Positions 34,074-42,730 of a stretch of DNA of 64,000 nt are shown here, in pieces; the first letter of the stretch is position 1, and each line of letters begins with the position of its first letter. The DNA is from Oscillospiraceae bacterium (GTDB lineage: Bacteria; Bacillota; Clostridia; Oscillospirales; CAG-272). Below the pieces are notes generated by a model that saw only the letters and a list, made by a program, of their open reading frames with translations, ran no database searches and was not told where the DNA came from. The stretch lies in assembly GCA_015063535.1 (NCBI GenBank), contig SVTY01000008.1:1-64000 (forward strand), given 5' to 3'. A program made the translations under genes and the position numbers.

Positions 34074-34091
34074 AAATAACGTTTGTTATTT
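34074..34091. promoter_or_regulatory. Probable TetR operator
   Basis: A perfect inverted repeat AAATAAC-N4-GTTATTT sits directly downstream of the -10 of the TetR gene promoter, a classic position for autorepression. It is about 75 bases from the -35 of the divergent serine hydrolase gene. Confidence 0.65.
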
Positions 34092-34092
34092 T

Positions 34093-34121
34093 ATTATAGC
34101 ACCCTTTTTTCCTTTTGTCAA
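34093..34121 (-). promoter_or_regulatory. Promoter of the TetR-ABC operon
   Basis: Minus-strand TTGACA (34116-34121), 17 bases, TATAAT (34093-34098). Confidence 0.85.
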
Positions 34122-34161
34122 GAGCCATTTTTCTTTTTGTTTGACGAAATTTGAAAAACTG

Positions 34162-34190
34162 TTGACTTTCCTCCGAAAAAGGTATATAAT
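34162..34190 (+). promoter_or_regulatory. Promoter of the serine hydrolase gene
   Basis: TTGACT (34162-34167), 17 bases, TATAAT (34185-34190). Confidence 0.8.
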
Positions 34191-34221
34191 GGTGGCAGAA
34201 TGAAAAAATCGGAGGTTTTTT

Positions 34222-35229
34222 ATGACACACGTAGAATCGACCGTTGCCAAGCTGTTCGCAGAAGAACGCCTTCGGAATGTTGCCATCCGTGCAGGCATCG
34301 GAGAGCGACCGCTCCTGACCTATTTCAAAAGCACTTCGCAGGAGCTGAATGAATCGACCCTGTTTGACATGGCTTCGGTGACGAAAATTCTGTCCGTCAC
34401 ACAGCTCATGCTCATAGCACTCGACCGTGGCTTGATCGCCTTGGACACGCCTGTTTCCCGATATTTTGAAAACGGCGGCGAGCTGACCGTTAAGCATCTG
34501 CTGACCCATACCATGGGGATCGGTCACAAAAATCTCCGCAAGGACGGTACCACCTATGAAACCGTCGGAGAGTATATTCTTTCGCTCCCCTCCGATATCC
34601 CGATCGGAAGTGATGTGCTGTATAGCTGTCCCGCCTTTATCCTGTTGGGCAAAATTCTGGAGCAGATCTTCGGAAAGCCGCTGAACCTCCTGTTTTCCCA
34701 ACTGGTTGCCGATCCCTTGGGCATGAGTCGGAGCTCCTTCCTGCCCACCGACCGTCAAAACATCGTCAATGCCAATCAGACCGATGATCTGTTGGGCGTT
34801 GTGAACGATTACAACTGTCGGCATCTGGGCGGTGTTGCGGGAAATGCGGGCGTGTTCTCCTGCGTTGCCGATCTCGACCGCTTTTGTCATATGCTTCTGA
34901 ATCACGGCGCTCCCCTGTACTCTGAGCAGACCTTTTCCCTTTCGATCCAAAACCATACCCCCGATATGTCCGACGCACGGGGCTTGGGGTATCTTTACGT
35001 GGACGAACGCTACAAGCAAACGGGTGAGCTTTTCCCCACAGGAAGCTTCGGTCACTGCGGACACACAGGACAGCTTCTCTTTGTTGATCCCGCCGGTGGT
35101 CTGTATGTCATCATCCTGACCGATGCCACTCGGTGCAACGTGGCGAAATACGGACATGACGAATATCACCTCGTCAAGGAAATGCGAGAGCTTCTCTGCA
35201 ACGCCGTCAAAGCCGACCTCGGACTATAA
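34222..35229 (+). CDS. Serine hydrolase of the class C beta-lactamase/PBP fold
   Basis: A 335-residue protein with SxxK motif S52-V-T-K55 (MASVTKILSVTQL), the second motif as Y134-S-C (normally Y-x-N), and GHCGHTGQLLFVDP as the third (HTG in place of KTG). It lacks a signal peptide, so it is likely cytoplasmic and more probably an esterase or peptidase than a beta-lactamase. Divergent from the TetR operon. Has a GGAGG SD, its own promoter and a strong terminator. Confidence 0.9.
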   Translation: MTHVESTVAKLFAEERLRNVAIRAGIGERPLLTYFKSTSQELNESTLFDMASVTKILSVTQLMLIALDRGLIALDTPVSRYFENGGELTVKHLLTHTMGIGHKNLRKDGTTYETVGEYILSLPSDIPIGSDVLYSCPAFILLGKILEQIFGKPLNLLFSQLVADPLGMSRSSFLPTDRQNIVNANQTDDLLGVVNDYNCRHLGGVAGNAGVFSCVADLDRFCHMLLNHGAPLYSEQTFSLSIQNHTPDMSDARGLGYLYVDERYKQTGELFPTGSFGHCGHTGQLLFVDPAGGLYVIILTDATRCNVAKYGHDEYHLVKEMRELLCNAVKADLGL

Positions 35230-35280
35230 AATCACTCCTTGCGGGTTCTTGAAAGAAAACGATCCCCGGAAGAATGGGTG

Positions 35281-35327
35281 AAAAAGAGAGAACAAATCGG
35301 TTTATAGCCGAGATGTCCTCTCTTTTT
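35281..35327 (+). terminator. Terminator of the serine hydrolase gene
   Basis: AAAAAGAGAG and CTCTCTTTTT pair, with an inner CGG/CCG stem. Confidence 0.8.
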
Positions 35328-35330
35328 CTG

Positions 35331-35540
35331 TTAGTGATGTTTTTGCTAACGCAAAAGTGATGTTATGCTACGCATAATGATGTTGCTCGCCAAGGCTCAC
35401 AGTGATGTGATGTTTGCCCACTGTGCCGAAGGCACAACATCATTCACGCAGTGAACATCACAAGGCGAAGCCGTCATCACTTGCCTGCAAGGGCAAACAT
35501 CGTTTAGCGTGATTTGTCCGTTAAGGACATCACGCTAAAA
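35331..35540. repeat. Hairpin array 2 (CATCA/TGATG linker)
   Basis: A row of different small hairpins between convergent genes: 35341-35356, 35363-35377, 35422-35436, 35443-35455, 35464-35472 and 35481-35496. They are separated by TGATG in the left part and its complement CATCA in the right part, so the array is present in two opposed orientations. It ends in a larger hairpin, TTTAGCGTGAT/ATCACGCTAAA (35503-35513 with 35529-35539), that could terminate the sulP message. Bases 35230-35280 show nothing else. Confidence 0.75.
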
Positions 35541-35558
35541 TGGGGGGATCGTTTTCTT

Positions 35559-37214
35559 TTATTGACGTTCTCCGACGGTTCGTGCCATGGCAAGCGCTTC
35601 GTCGATGTTGGCAAGGAAATGTTCCTCTCCCACCGCTTCCACAAAGCCCGCATGCTTCATGACCTCCATGGGTTGTTCGTTTACATGAGACAGCAACAGA
35701 ACCATTCCCCGTGCCGTACAGGTGCGGTGCAAGGCTTCCAGACTGCGCATAGCGGAGCCGTCGATCGACGGTACGTTCCGCATCCGCAGGATCATCACTC
35801 GGTCGCCCTCCTTGAAGGGAAAGCCCGAAAATTTCTCGGAATCGGCAAAGAACATAGGGCCATCGATCTCAAACACCGCCGTATGCTCGGGGATGTCCTT
35901 CAGCCGTCCGCCGTCGGTCTTTGAATGCTCGTCTGCCGCCGACCAGGCACGCACATGGGTCACGTCCGCCATTCGCTTCATGAACAGCACCACCGCTACG
36001 ATCATGCCCACGGCAATGGCGACCACCAGATCAAAGATCACCGTCAGCACAAAGGTCAGCACCAGCACGAGGATATCGCTTTTGGGCGCACGGCGGCAAA
36101 TGCGGACGAACTGCCGCCACTCGCTCATATTATACGCCACCATAAAGAGGATGGCGGCAATGATGGGCATGGGGATCCATGCGGCATAGGGCATCAGAAG
36201 CACCAAAATGAGCAACAGAACCACCGCATGGACAATGCCCGAAACAGGCGAGCGTCCGCCGTTCTTGACATTGGCGGCGGTACGGGCGATGGCACCCGTG
36301 GCGGGAATGCCGCCGAACAGTCCTGAACAGATGTTCCCCGCTCCCTGTGCGATCAGCTCGGTATTGGAATCGTGGCGGTCGCCGATCATGCCGTCGGACA
36401 CCACGCAGGAAAGCAGAGATTCAATGGCGGCAAGAATGGCGATGGTAAAGGCACTGGGCAACAGGGCTTTGATCATCTCCCAGTCCACATGCGGAAAGGA
36501 AAAGGTGGGAAGCTGTCGGGAAATGGTATAGAGATCGCCGATGGTATTGACCTCCAAGGGAAGCAGCTTGACCATCAACACGCCGACCACCACAGCGACC
36601 AGTGAGCCGGGAATCTTGTTGAGGTATTTGATCCTCTGCCATACAATGAGGATCGCCAAGCCGACCAGTCCCACGACCAACGCCTGCCAATTCAGCGTGG
36701 TAAAGGAGCGGACGATGGCGACCGCCTTTTCGGAGGTCTCCACGGCGTGGGTACCGGGGGCAAAGGTCAGACCGAGAAAATCCTTGACCTGTCCGATGAC
36801 GATGGTCACGGCGATCCCTGCGGTAAAGCCTGTGGTAATGGTATAGGGGATGTATTTGATGAGAGAGCCGAGACGGCAAAGCCCCATCAAAATCAGGAGC
36901 AGCCCAGCCATCAGAGTGGCAAGCACCAGCCCCTCTATGCCGAACTGCGCCACGATGCCCGCCACGATGGTGGCAAAGGCGGCGGTCGGCCCCGAAATAT
37001 TGACACGGCTTCCGCCGAGCAGGGCGATGACAAAGCCCGCTACGATAGCGGTATACAGCCCCTTTTCGGGAGAAACGCCCGATGCGATGGCAAGGGCGAT
37101 GGACAGCGGCAGAGCGATGATGGCAACGATAACGCCCGCCACCAGATCGCTTGCCAGCTTCTTGCCGTTGTAGTCCTTAAGTGCGGTAATGATCTTGGGT
37201 TGAAACAGTTTCAT
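35559..37214 (-). CDS. SulP family anion transporter with STAS domain
   Basis: A 551-residue membrane protein. The N-terminal transport domain has about 10-14 membrane helices and typical SulP stretches (DLVAGVIVAIIALPLSIALAIASG, GGSRVNISGPTAAF, GLFGGIPATGAIARTAANVK). A cytoplasmic STAS domain occupies about 430-551 (HTAVFEIDGPMFFAD, MRNVPSIDGSAMRSLE). It may move sulfate, bicarbonate or another anion. Its position next to cysK makes sulfate attractive but unproven. The start at 37214 (MKLFQPK) is preferred to an upstream ATG at 37346. Promoter at 37264-37292. Confidence 0.93.
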   Translation of the reverse strand: MKLFQPKIITALKDYNGKKLASDLVAGVIVAIIALPLSIALAIASGVSPEKGLYTAIVAGFVIALLGGSRVNISGPTAAFATIVAGIVAQFGIEGLVLATLMAGLLLILMGLCRLGSLIKYIPYTITTGFTAGIAVTIVIGQVKDFLGLTFAPGTHAVETSEKAVAIVRSFTTLNWQALVVGLVGLAILIVWQRIKYLNKIPGSLVAVVVGVLMVKLLPLEVNTIGDLYTISRQLPTFSFPHVDWEMIKALLPSAFTIAILAAIESLLSCVVSDGMIGDRHDSNTELIAQGAGNICSGLFGGIPATGAIARTAANVKNGGRSPVSGIVHAVVLLLILVLLMPYAAWIPMPIIAAILFMVAYNMSEWRQFVRICRRAPKSDILVLVLTFVLTVIFDLVVAIAVGMIVAVVLFMKRMADVTHVRAWSAADEHSKTDGGRLKDIPEHTAVFEIDGPMFFADSEKFSGFPFKEGDRVMILRMRNVPSIDGSAMRSLEALHRTCTARGMVLLLSHVNEQPMEVMKHAGFVEAVGEEHFLANIDEALAMARTVGERQ

Positions 37215-37263
37215 GATCTTCCTCGATGATACAATAAAATGCGATTCCGAAGAACCGCTCAAT

Positions 37264-37292
37264 ATTATACAACTTTCCTTGTGCAAATGCAA
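37264..37292 (-). promoter_or_regulatory. Promoter of the SulP gene
   Basis: Minus-strand TTGCAT (37287-37292), 17 bases, TATAAT (37264-37269). Confidence 0.65.
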
Positions 37293-37347
37293 TAGGTTTG
37301 GCAAATCTTTTTTGGAGAAAACGACAATTTTTTGTATAAAAAGCAAG

Positions 37348-37368
37348 GCGGGCGAACTGCGTTCGCCC
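37348..37368 (-). terminator. Terminator between cysK and the SulP gene
   Basis: CGGGCGAA/TTCGCCCG stem with five-base loop, followed on the minus strand by CCTTGCTTTTT. Confidence 0.7.
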
Positions 37369-37397
37369 GTTTAATCCGTTTCAAATTGCATTATTTT

Positions 37398-37425
37398 CGG
37401 ACAGTCGAGGACGCCTGTCCCTACA
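37398..37425. repeat. Half copy of the 119-bp inverted-repeat element
   Basis: 28 bases match the left terminal arm of the four complete elements further right (with A at arm position 11), but no interior or right arm follows. It is preceded by the usual TCAAAT-type leader and followed by a split copy of the poly-pyrimidine palindrome. Confidence 0.75.
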
Positions 37426-37440
37426 ATAAAATTAAAAAAT

Positions 37441-37601
37441 ATTTTTTGCAATGTTTTCTTTTGCTTACTTTTCTTTTTTAAAAGCTTTGAGCACGACTGC
37501 TGCCCAAAGGCAGATAAAAGGAGTGCGAAAAGGGAAAAAGCAACGAGCATCACAACCGGCAGGGCGTGAGGCGACTATGCTTTTGACCGCCAGTAAGACG
37601 C
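37441..37601. repeat. Poly-pyrimidine palindrome family, copy split by 107 bp
   Basis: The left part (37441-37484, ending TTTTAAAAG) and right part (37592-37601, AGTAAGACGC) match the ends of continuous copies at 53488-53560 and 56521-56583. About 107 bp of unrelated sequence (37485-37591) lies between them. Between sulP and cysK nothing else is recognised. Confidence 0.55.
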
Positions 37602-37613
37602 ACCCTCACTCCT

Positions 37614-38540
37614 CTAACTAAACAACGGTGTGGAGAAATAGCGTTCGGCGGTATCGGGCAGGACGGTGACGACGGTTTTTCCCTTGCCCAGCTTTTTTGC
37701 CAGCTTCAAGGCGGCGGCGACGTTTGTGCCGCTACTGATGCCGCACATAATGCCCTCCTTGCTTGCCAAGTCCTTGGCGGTTTGCAGGGCTTCCTCGTCC
37801 TTGATGATGCACACATCATCGTAAATATTCTGATTCAGAATGGCGGGGATCACACCGTCACCGATACCCATTTGCACGTGCGTACCGATGGAGCCGCCCG
37901 ACAGGATCGCCGCATTTTCGGGTTCCACTGCCCAAATGAGCATATCGGGATTTTCTGCCTTGAGGGTCTCCCCGATCCCCGTAATGGTTCCGCCCGTGCC
38001 GATGCCCGAGCAAAAGCCGTGGATGGGGCCATTCACCTGCTCAAGGATCTCTCTGCCCGTGGCACTCCGCTGAATGGCGGGATTGGCGGGGTTCTCAAAC
38101 TGCTGAGGCACGAACACCCTCGGATCAGCCTCCTTCATCCGCAACGCCATTGCCAAGCACTCCTCGATACAAAGCCCGATGTTGCCGTCGTCGTGGACAA
38201 GGATCACCTCAGCGCCGTAATGCTCCACCAGCTTCCGCCGCTCCTCGCTGACCGAATCGGGCATGATGATCTTCACCCGATAGCCCTTCACCGCACCCAC
38301 CAAAGCCAGTCCGATGCCCTGATTGCCACTGGTCGGCTCAACGATGACGGTATCGGGAGACAGCAAGCCCTGCTCCTCTGCCACACGCAGCATGTTGAAG
38401 GCAGTCCGTGTTTTGATGGAGCCGCCCACGTTCAAGCCCTCGAACTTGACAAGGATCTCGGCATCCTCCGAATCTGTCATATGATGCAAACGGATCATAG
38501 GCGTATTGCCCATGGCGTCCAATATGGTATCACAAATCAT
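37614..38540 (-). CDS. cysK: Cysteine synthase
   Basis: PLP-dependent O-acetylserine sulfhydrylase, 308 residues. The active-site lysine lies in NVGGSIKTRTAFNML (family S-x-K), followed by PTSGNQGIGLA (substrate loop), and GTGGTITGIGE binds the PLP phosphate. Close relatives such as cystathionine beta-synthase-like enzymes differ in length. AAAGGAG precedes the ATG. Its promoter has its -35 in the loop of the preceding terminator. Confidence 0.95.
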   Translation of the reverse strand: MICDTILDAMGNTPMIRLHHMTDSEDAEILVKFEGLNVGGSIKTRTAFNMLRVAEEQGLLSPDTVIVEPTSGNQGIGLALVGAVKGYRVKIIMPDSVSEERRKLVEHYGAEVILVHDDGNIGLCIEECLAMALRMKEADPRVFVPQQFENPANPAIQRSATGREILEQVNGPIHGFCSGIGTGGTITGIGETLKAENPDMLIWAVEPENAAILSGGSIGTHVQMGIGDGVIPAILNQNIYDDVCIIKDEEALQTAKDLASKEGIMCGISSGTNVAAALKLAKKLGKGKTVVTVLPDTAERYFSTPLFS

Positions 38541-38576
38541 AGCTTTCTCCTTTGAGGTCTGACACTATACCTTATC

Positions 38577-38605
38577 ATTATATCAAACCCCGAGGCGATT
38601 GTCAA
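38577..38605 (-). promoter_or_regulatory. Promoter of cysK embedded in a terminator
   Basis: Minus-strand TTGACA (38600-38605), 17 bases, TATAAT (38577-38582). The -35 is in the loop of the hairpin at 38588-38616. I see no T-box or S-box leader. Confidence 0.8.
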
Positions 38606-38616
38606 CCGCCTCGGGG
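38588..38616 (-). terminator. Terminator of the glycyl radical enzyme operon
   Basis: CCCCGAGGCG/CGCCTCGGGG, 10-bp stem and nine-base loop. The following minus-strand bases TTTGATATAAT give only a short U-tract. Confidence 0.65.
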
Positions 38617-38650
38617 CAATTTTCATGATAAAACGTGGGGAGAATCGGTT

Positions 38651-40867
38651 TTACATCCCTTCCAGGAAGCGATCCACCACCAGCTGACGGAATTTGGGAG
38701 ACAGAGAGGCGAAATACGCCGTAAAGCCCGTGACCCGCACCACAAGGTCAGGGTGAAGATTGGGGTTCTCATTTGCCTCCAACAGCTTCTCGCCGTCCAG
38801 AATGTTGATGTTGATGAGCGTTCCTCCCTGCTCGAAGTGCGCACGGATAAGCTGTAACACCACGTCAATGCCCCCCTCCTCCTCGGTGAGCTTGGGATCA
38901 AACTCCAGCTGAAGGGGTGCCGTGTTACCGTAGCCGCACTGCACCGATGCGATGCCCTCGGATTGCGCCGTTACCGCTCCGTCCTTACGGAAATGCGGAT
39001 TCGGATTGGCTCCGTGGGACAGAGGCTCTGCTCGGCGGCGACCGTTGGGCATGGTGCCGACCGCCGCTCCGTATTCGATGCTTCTCGCCCAAGAGAACCA
39101 CCCGGGAATAAGCTGTCTACCCTTCGGCATGGGCTGTGCCTTCACCGCCCGCGCAAAGGTCTCGGTCAGCCGCTTTGCCCAAGCGTCGGCAAGACTGCCG
39201 CCGCTACAATATTTGGGAACGGATGCCATGATGTCATGCACACGCTGATCGGCAAAATCGGTATCCAGTGCCTCATACAACACGCCCCAATCCAGCTTTT
39301 TCTCCCGCTCGATGCGCTGCTCGATGGCTGCCAGAGAATCGGCGACCACGGCAAGTCCGGCTCCGTCCACGCCCACGGTGAACAGCTCGGCGCACTCGGA
39401 GGCGTCCTTGCCCTCCTCAAGGCAATGGTGGAACATCAGATTCATCACAAGCTCGGGGGTCACCGCATGTACATGATCCAAGTGGTGATTGACCCCCTTG
39501 GCGATCACGTCCAGTGCGATCTGCAAATGCATCTCAAACAAGCCGTACAGTGACTCCACCGATGGTTCGGGAACATAGCGAAGCTCCTCCAATGCAACCT
39601 CCAGCACCTTGGCAATGTTGACCTTCACCGTGTCGTTCATGGGAAATTCCCTGCCCGGCACGCACATCCAGTTACAGCCCACGGCGATCCTCTCCCTTGC
39701 TACCGACCGATCCACGCCGTTTCGCATGTAGCCCTCGCACAGGGTCTTGTCACAGCAGAAGCGGGGAAAGCCGTTCTTGTTGCGGAAGAGGCACGCCACC
39801 GCATGGCGCAAAAAGGCGGGGTCGCAGTTGTCATGCACCCGAACGGTCAGATTGCAGGAGATGTTGATGGCATCCGCCCCGTCCAAGATCAGATAGGACA
39901 GATGGTTTGTGAGGTCACGGTCGTTTTCGTCCACGCCCGATATCTGATAGTAGTGGGGGTCGATGAGAAGCAGATTGGCAATGAGGAACTTTGCCGTTTC
40001 ATCGTCCAGCCGTCCCGCCGCCACGTCCGCCTCGTAATAGGGGAGCAGAAGCGTATCCAACTGAAAGCCCGCTCCGTCCCGTGTATAGATACGGGCGGCG
40101 CAGTTGAAGAACGCCACCCACTGGCACGCCTCATGAAAGGTCTTGGGTGCCCCCATGCGTACATTCTCACAGACACACAGCATGGTCTGTAAGGACTCCC
40201 TCAGCTCGGGGCGTTCCTCGGCGGGGATCATTTCCCGAATCGCTTCGATGTGGCGGTCGATAAACGCCACGATGGCAAGCACCACTCGCTCCTCGGCATC
40301 GTAAAATGCCTGTTTGTCGGGATTGACCGTTCGGTAATAGCGGATCTTTTCCAAAAGTCCGCCAAAGCCGAGAGAGAGCCCGATGCGGTAGTCGCAGGCA
40401 AAATGGGCATCGCCGTCAATACCCGTGGTCAGATTGTATTTCTTTTGCAGTGGCTTCAGCTCGTCATAGGGGTAGGTCTTTTCATCCCACCGCTTGCTCC
40501 ACTGTGCCGTCACGCCCGACGACATGAAATTGCGGAGCCTTTCGTTTTTCTTGATCCAATCGGGCATATAGTGGATATCGCCCCGATAGTTCACCAGCAT
40601 ATCCCGCCATCTGCCGCAGAGCATCTCCATGGGGTCTACATAGGCGGGGTGCGCCCCGATGACCCGACAGAAATTCTCGCACATACCGTCGAGTCCGTAA
40701 AAGCTGCCGTTCTCGCTGTTGTAGCAGGGCTCCACATAGTAGCCATCGGGCAGCGGCACGGTTCCGAAATCGTCCAGATCGGTATAGCCGTTCTGCGCTC
40801 GCTTTTGCAGGGTATGTTCAATTTTTGTGCGGCGCATTGCCGCCAAGCGATCCTTGTAGGTCAGCAT
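38651..40867 (-). CDS. Glycyl radical enzyme of unknown specificity
   Basis: A 738-residue pyruvate-formate-lyase-superfamily enzyme. The C-terminal glycyl loop is RVTGFTAYF (Gly714). The thiyl Cys is expected at Cys398 in VGCNWMCVPGREF. Known dehydratases and lyases carry Cys-x-Glu here. This one has Trp400 instead of Glu and a second Cys at 402, and it also lacks the Cys-Cys pair of PFL. The start at 40867 has GGAGG twelve bases upstream. An ATG at 40837 is also possible. It overlaps the activase gene and is the last gene of an operon with four Gfo/Idh/MocA proteins. Substrate unknown. Confidence 0.92.
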   Translation of the reverse strand: MLTYKDRLAAMRRTKIEHTLQKRAQNGYTDLDDFGTVPLPDGYYVEPCYNSENGSFYGLDGMCENFCRVIGAHPAYVDPMEMLCGRWRDMLVNYRGDIHYMPDWIKKNERLRNFMSSGVTAQWSKRWDEKTYPYDELKPLQKKYNLTTGIDGDAHFACDYRIGLSLGFGGLLEKIRYYRTVNPDKQAFYDAEERVVLAIVAFIDRHIEAIREMIPAEERPELRESLQTMLCVCENVRMGAPKTFHEACQWVAFFNCAARIYTRDGAGFQLDTLLLPYYEADVAAGRLDDETAKFLIANLLLIDPHYYQISGVDENDRDLTNHLSYLILDGADAINISCNLTVRVHDNCDPAFLRHAVACLFRNKNGFPRFCCDKTLCEGYMRNGVDRSVARERIAVGCNWMCVPGREFPMNDTVKVNIAKVLEVALEELRYVPEPSVESLYGLFEMHLQIALDVIAKGVNHHLDHVHAVTPELVMNLMFHHCLEEGKDASECAELFTVGVDGAGLAVVADSLAAIEQRIEREKKLDWGVLYEALDTDFADQRVHDIMASVPKYCSGGSLADAWAKRLTETFARAVKAQPMPKGRQLIPGWFSWARSIEYGAAVGTMPNGRRRAEPLSHGANPNPHFRKDGAVTAQSEGIASVQCGYGNTAPLQLEFDPKLTEEEGGIDVVLQLIRAHFEQGGTLININILDGEKLLEANENPNLHPDLVVRVTGFTAYFASLSPKFRQLVVDRFLEGM

Positions 40868-41627
40868 AAGTACGCAATTCCTCCATTTTTTCTTTTGTGG
40901 GAACCGAAAATGCGGGGCGGCAAAGACCCAGTGCCTCTGCCTTGGACTGCCCCAACGGATGATAGGGCAACAGCTCGTAGCCCCGAAGATGCCGAAGAGT
41001 ACGCAAGAAGTCCGCCGTTTCCGCAATATTTTTCTGTGTGTCGTTGACCCCGGGAATGATGGGCGTGCGGATCAGCATGGGCACACCGAGAGCATCCGCC
41101 CTTCGCAGATTCTCCAGAATGCGACGGTTGCTCACCCCCGTGTAGGTGCGGTGAAGCCCGTCATCCATCACCTTGATATCCGCCATCAGCAGGTCGATCC
41201 CCGACAAAAGCTCCTCGTCATAGCGGATCATACTGCTTTCGATGGCAACCGAAATTCCTTCCCTACGGCACGCCTCGATCAGCTCCCTCGTAAAGGCGGG
41301 CTGAGCCAATGGCTCTCCCCCCGATACCGTCACGCCGCCTATCTGTCCGTAATAGGCCCTGTCACGCAGAACCTCCTCCATGACCTCCTCTGCGCACATT
41401 TCCCGACCGCACATCACCCGTGCGCCCGAATAACAGCCCTCGGCGCATTTGCCGCACCCGATACACCGTTCGGGATAGAACAGCTCCTGCGGCTCATAGG
41501 AGATACATTCGGGATTGTGGCACCAAGCGCAACGAAGCGGACAGCCCTTGAGAAAGACCACGGTACGGATACCCGGTCCGTCATGGGTGGAAAACCGCTC
41601 GATATCGGCGACCAGTCCCTTGATCAT
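40818..41627 (-). CDS. Glycyl radical enzyme activating protein (radical SAM)
   Basis: A 269-residue radical SAM enzyme that would install the glycyl radical on its neighbour. The SAM cluster motif is C29-x3-C33-x2-C36 in LKGCPLRCAWCHNPE, preceded by the family STHDGPGIRTVVF. An inserted ferredoxin-like segment has one complete C-x2-C-x2-C-x3-C set (Cys55, 58, 61, 65) and two further Cys (73, 78), so it carries fewer Cys than dehydratase activases with two extra clusters. GGVTVSGGEPL and IESS are also present. ATGA overlap with the upstream oxidoreductase and overlap with the GRE gene. Confidence 0.95.
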   Translation of the reverse strand: MIKGLVADIERFSTHDGPGIRTVVFLKGCPLRCAWCHNPECISYEPQELFYPERCIGCGKCAEGCYSGARVMCGREMCAEEVMEEVLRDRAYYGQIGGVTVSGGEPLAQPAFTRELIEACRREGISVAIESSMIRYDEELLSGIDLLMADIKVMDDGLHRTYTGVSNRRILENLRRADALGVPMLIRTPIIPGVNDTQKNIAETADFLRTLRHLRGYELLPYHPLGQSKAEALGLCRPAFSVPTKEKMEELRTYADLQGSLGGNAPHKN

Positions 41628-42730
41628 ACCCGCTCCACCGCCTCGGCATGTCGGCTCTTATCGGAGCGTCTTGCCGCCTCGATCATGGCGATAACGTCCG
41701 CATTGAAATCGGCGGTAAGCGTCGGATGCACAGGCTTTCCCTCCAAGCGGTGGGCGGCATACTGCCAAGGCATGTTGGCATAGACCTCCTGTGCAGACAG
41801 ACTGACGGTGGGCAGCTCCTTGCCCGTCATGTCTACCGCCGCCACGAACGATTCGCCGTCGGGCGTGCCGTCGCACCAGATCACACCGTCGGAGCAGACC
41901 AGCTCAGGTCCTGTGGGCATCCGACGGCGGGGGGTCGTCCATGTCCCCTCACAGACCGAAAAGCCCTCCTCATAGCGGGCGACCGCAACCAGATTGTCCT
42001 CCACGTCTCCGTAAGGCGTTCCCAAGTTTTGCGAGAGCGACATCATATCGTCAGGCACTCTGCCGAACAGCCAACGGGTAAAATAACAGCCATAGCAAAG
42101 AATATCCAAGTAGGCACCGCCGCCGAATTCCTCCCGATACCACCAGGTACGGCTTCTTTCCTCATCGGTCATGTCCTCCGCATTGGCAGCAACGCCTCTG
42201 TGCCGTGCGCCCTTTCCGAGAGGCCCCGTGTGACCGTTCAGATAGCGAAGCTTCTTCAGCTCGCCGCACACACCGCTGTCAAGCGTCGCCTTCATTTCCC
42301 TCACGTATTTTCTCCATGCCACGGGCCAGTTGACGAACACCCGCACGCCAAATTCCTCCCGCAGAGAGGCAATGGCACGGGCTTCCTCCACCGTGGTCGC
42401 CATGGGCTTTTCCACGATCACGTCGATCCCTCGGCGTGCCACCTCACGGGCGACCTCCGCCTTGTTGCAGTTCTCGCACAAAATATACGCCACGTCGGGC
42501 TTGACCGTATCCAGCATCTCCCGATAATCGGCAAAGGAGGTGGTATGGTAGGTGTTGACGATATTGTTCAGATTCCATGCTCTCGTATACCGCTTCTCGG
42601 TCTGCTCGGGAATGGCGGCAGGCGTGTCTGCCACGCCGCACAGCTCGGTATCGGGCTGACCGTCGATATACAGGGCGATCTCATTGGCATGCATGTGGGC
42701 AGTTCCCACGATCACGGCTCGGATGCTCAT
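41624..42730 (-). CDS. Gfo/Idh/MocA oxidoreductase, atypical nucleotide loop (fourth in operon)
   Basis: A 368-residue protein of the Gfo/Idh/MocA family. The catalytic-domain motif VEKPMATT (Glu-Lys-Pro) is present. The usual G-x-G-x-x-G dinucleotide loop is replaced by VIVGTAHMHANEI. NWPVAWRKYV and WWYREEFGGGAYLDILCYG closely parallel the protein at 43890-44978, so these two are a paralogous pair. Starts with a GGAGATCGT-spaced SD and overlaps the neighbours on both sides by four bases. Likely to oxidise or reduce a sugar or polyol using NAD(P). Confidence 0.9.
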   Translation of the reverse strand: MSIRAVIVGTAHMHANEIALYIDGQPDTELCGVADTPAAIPEQTEKRYTRAWNLNNIVNTYHTTSFADYREMLDTVKPDVAYILCENCNKAEVAREVARRGIDVIVEKPMATTVEEARAIASLREEFGVRVFVNWPVAWRKYVREMKATLDSGVCGELKKLRYLNGHTGPLGKGARHRGVAANAEDMTDEERSRTWWYREEFGGGAYLDILCYGCYFTRWLFGRVPDDMMSLSQNLGTPYGDVEDNLVAVARYEEGFSVCEGTWTTPRRRMPTGPELVCSDGVIWCDGTPDGESFVAAVDMTGKELPTVSLSAQEVYANMPWQYAAHRLEGKPVHPTLTADFNADVIAMIEAARRSDKSRHAEAVERV

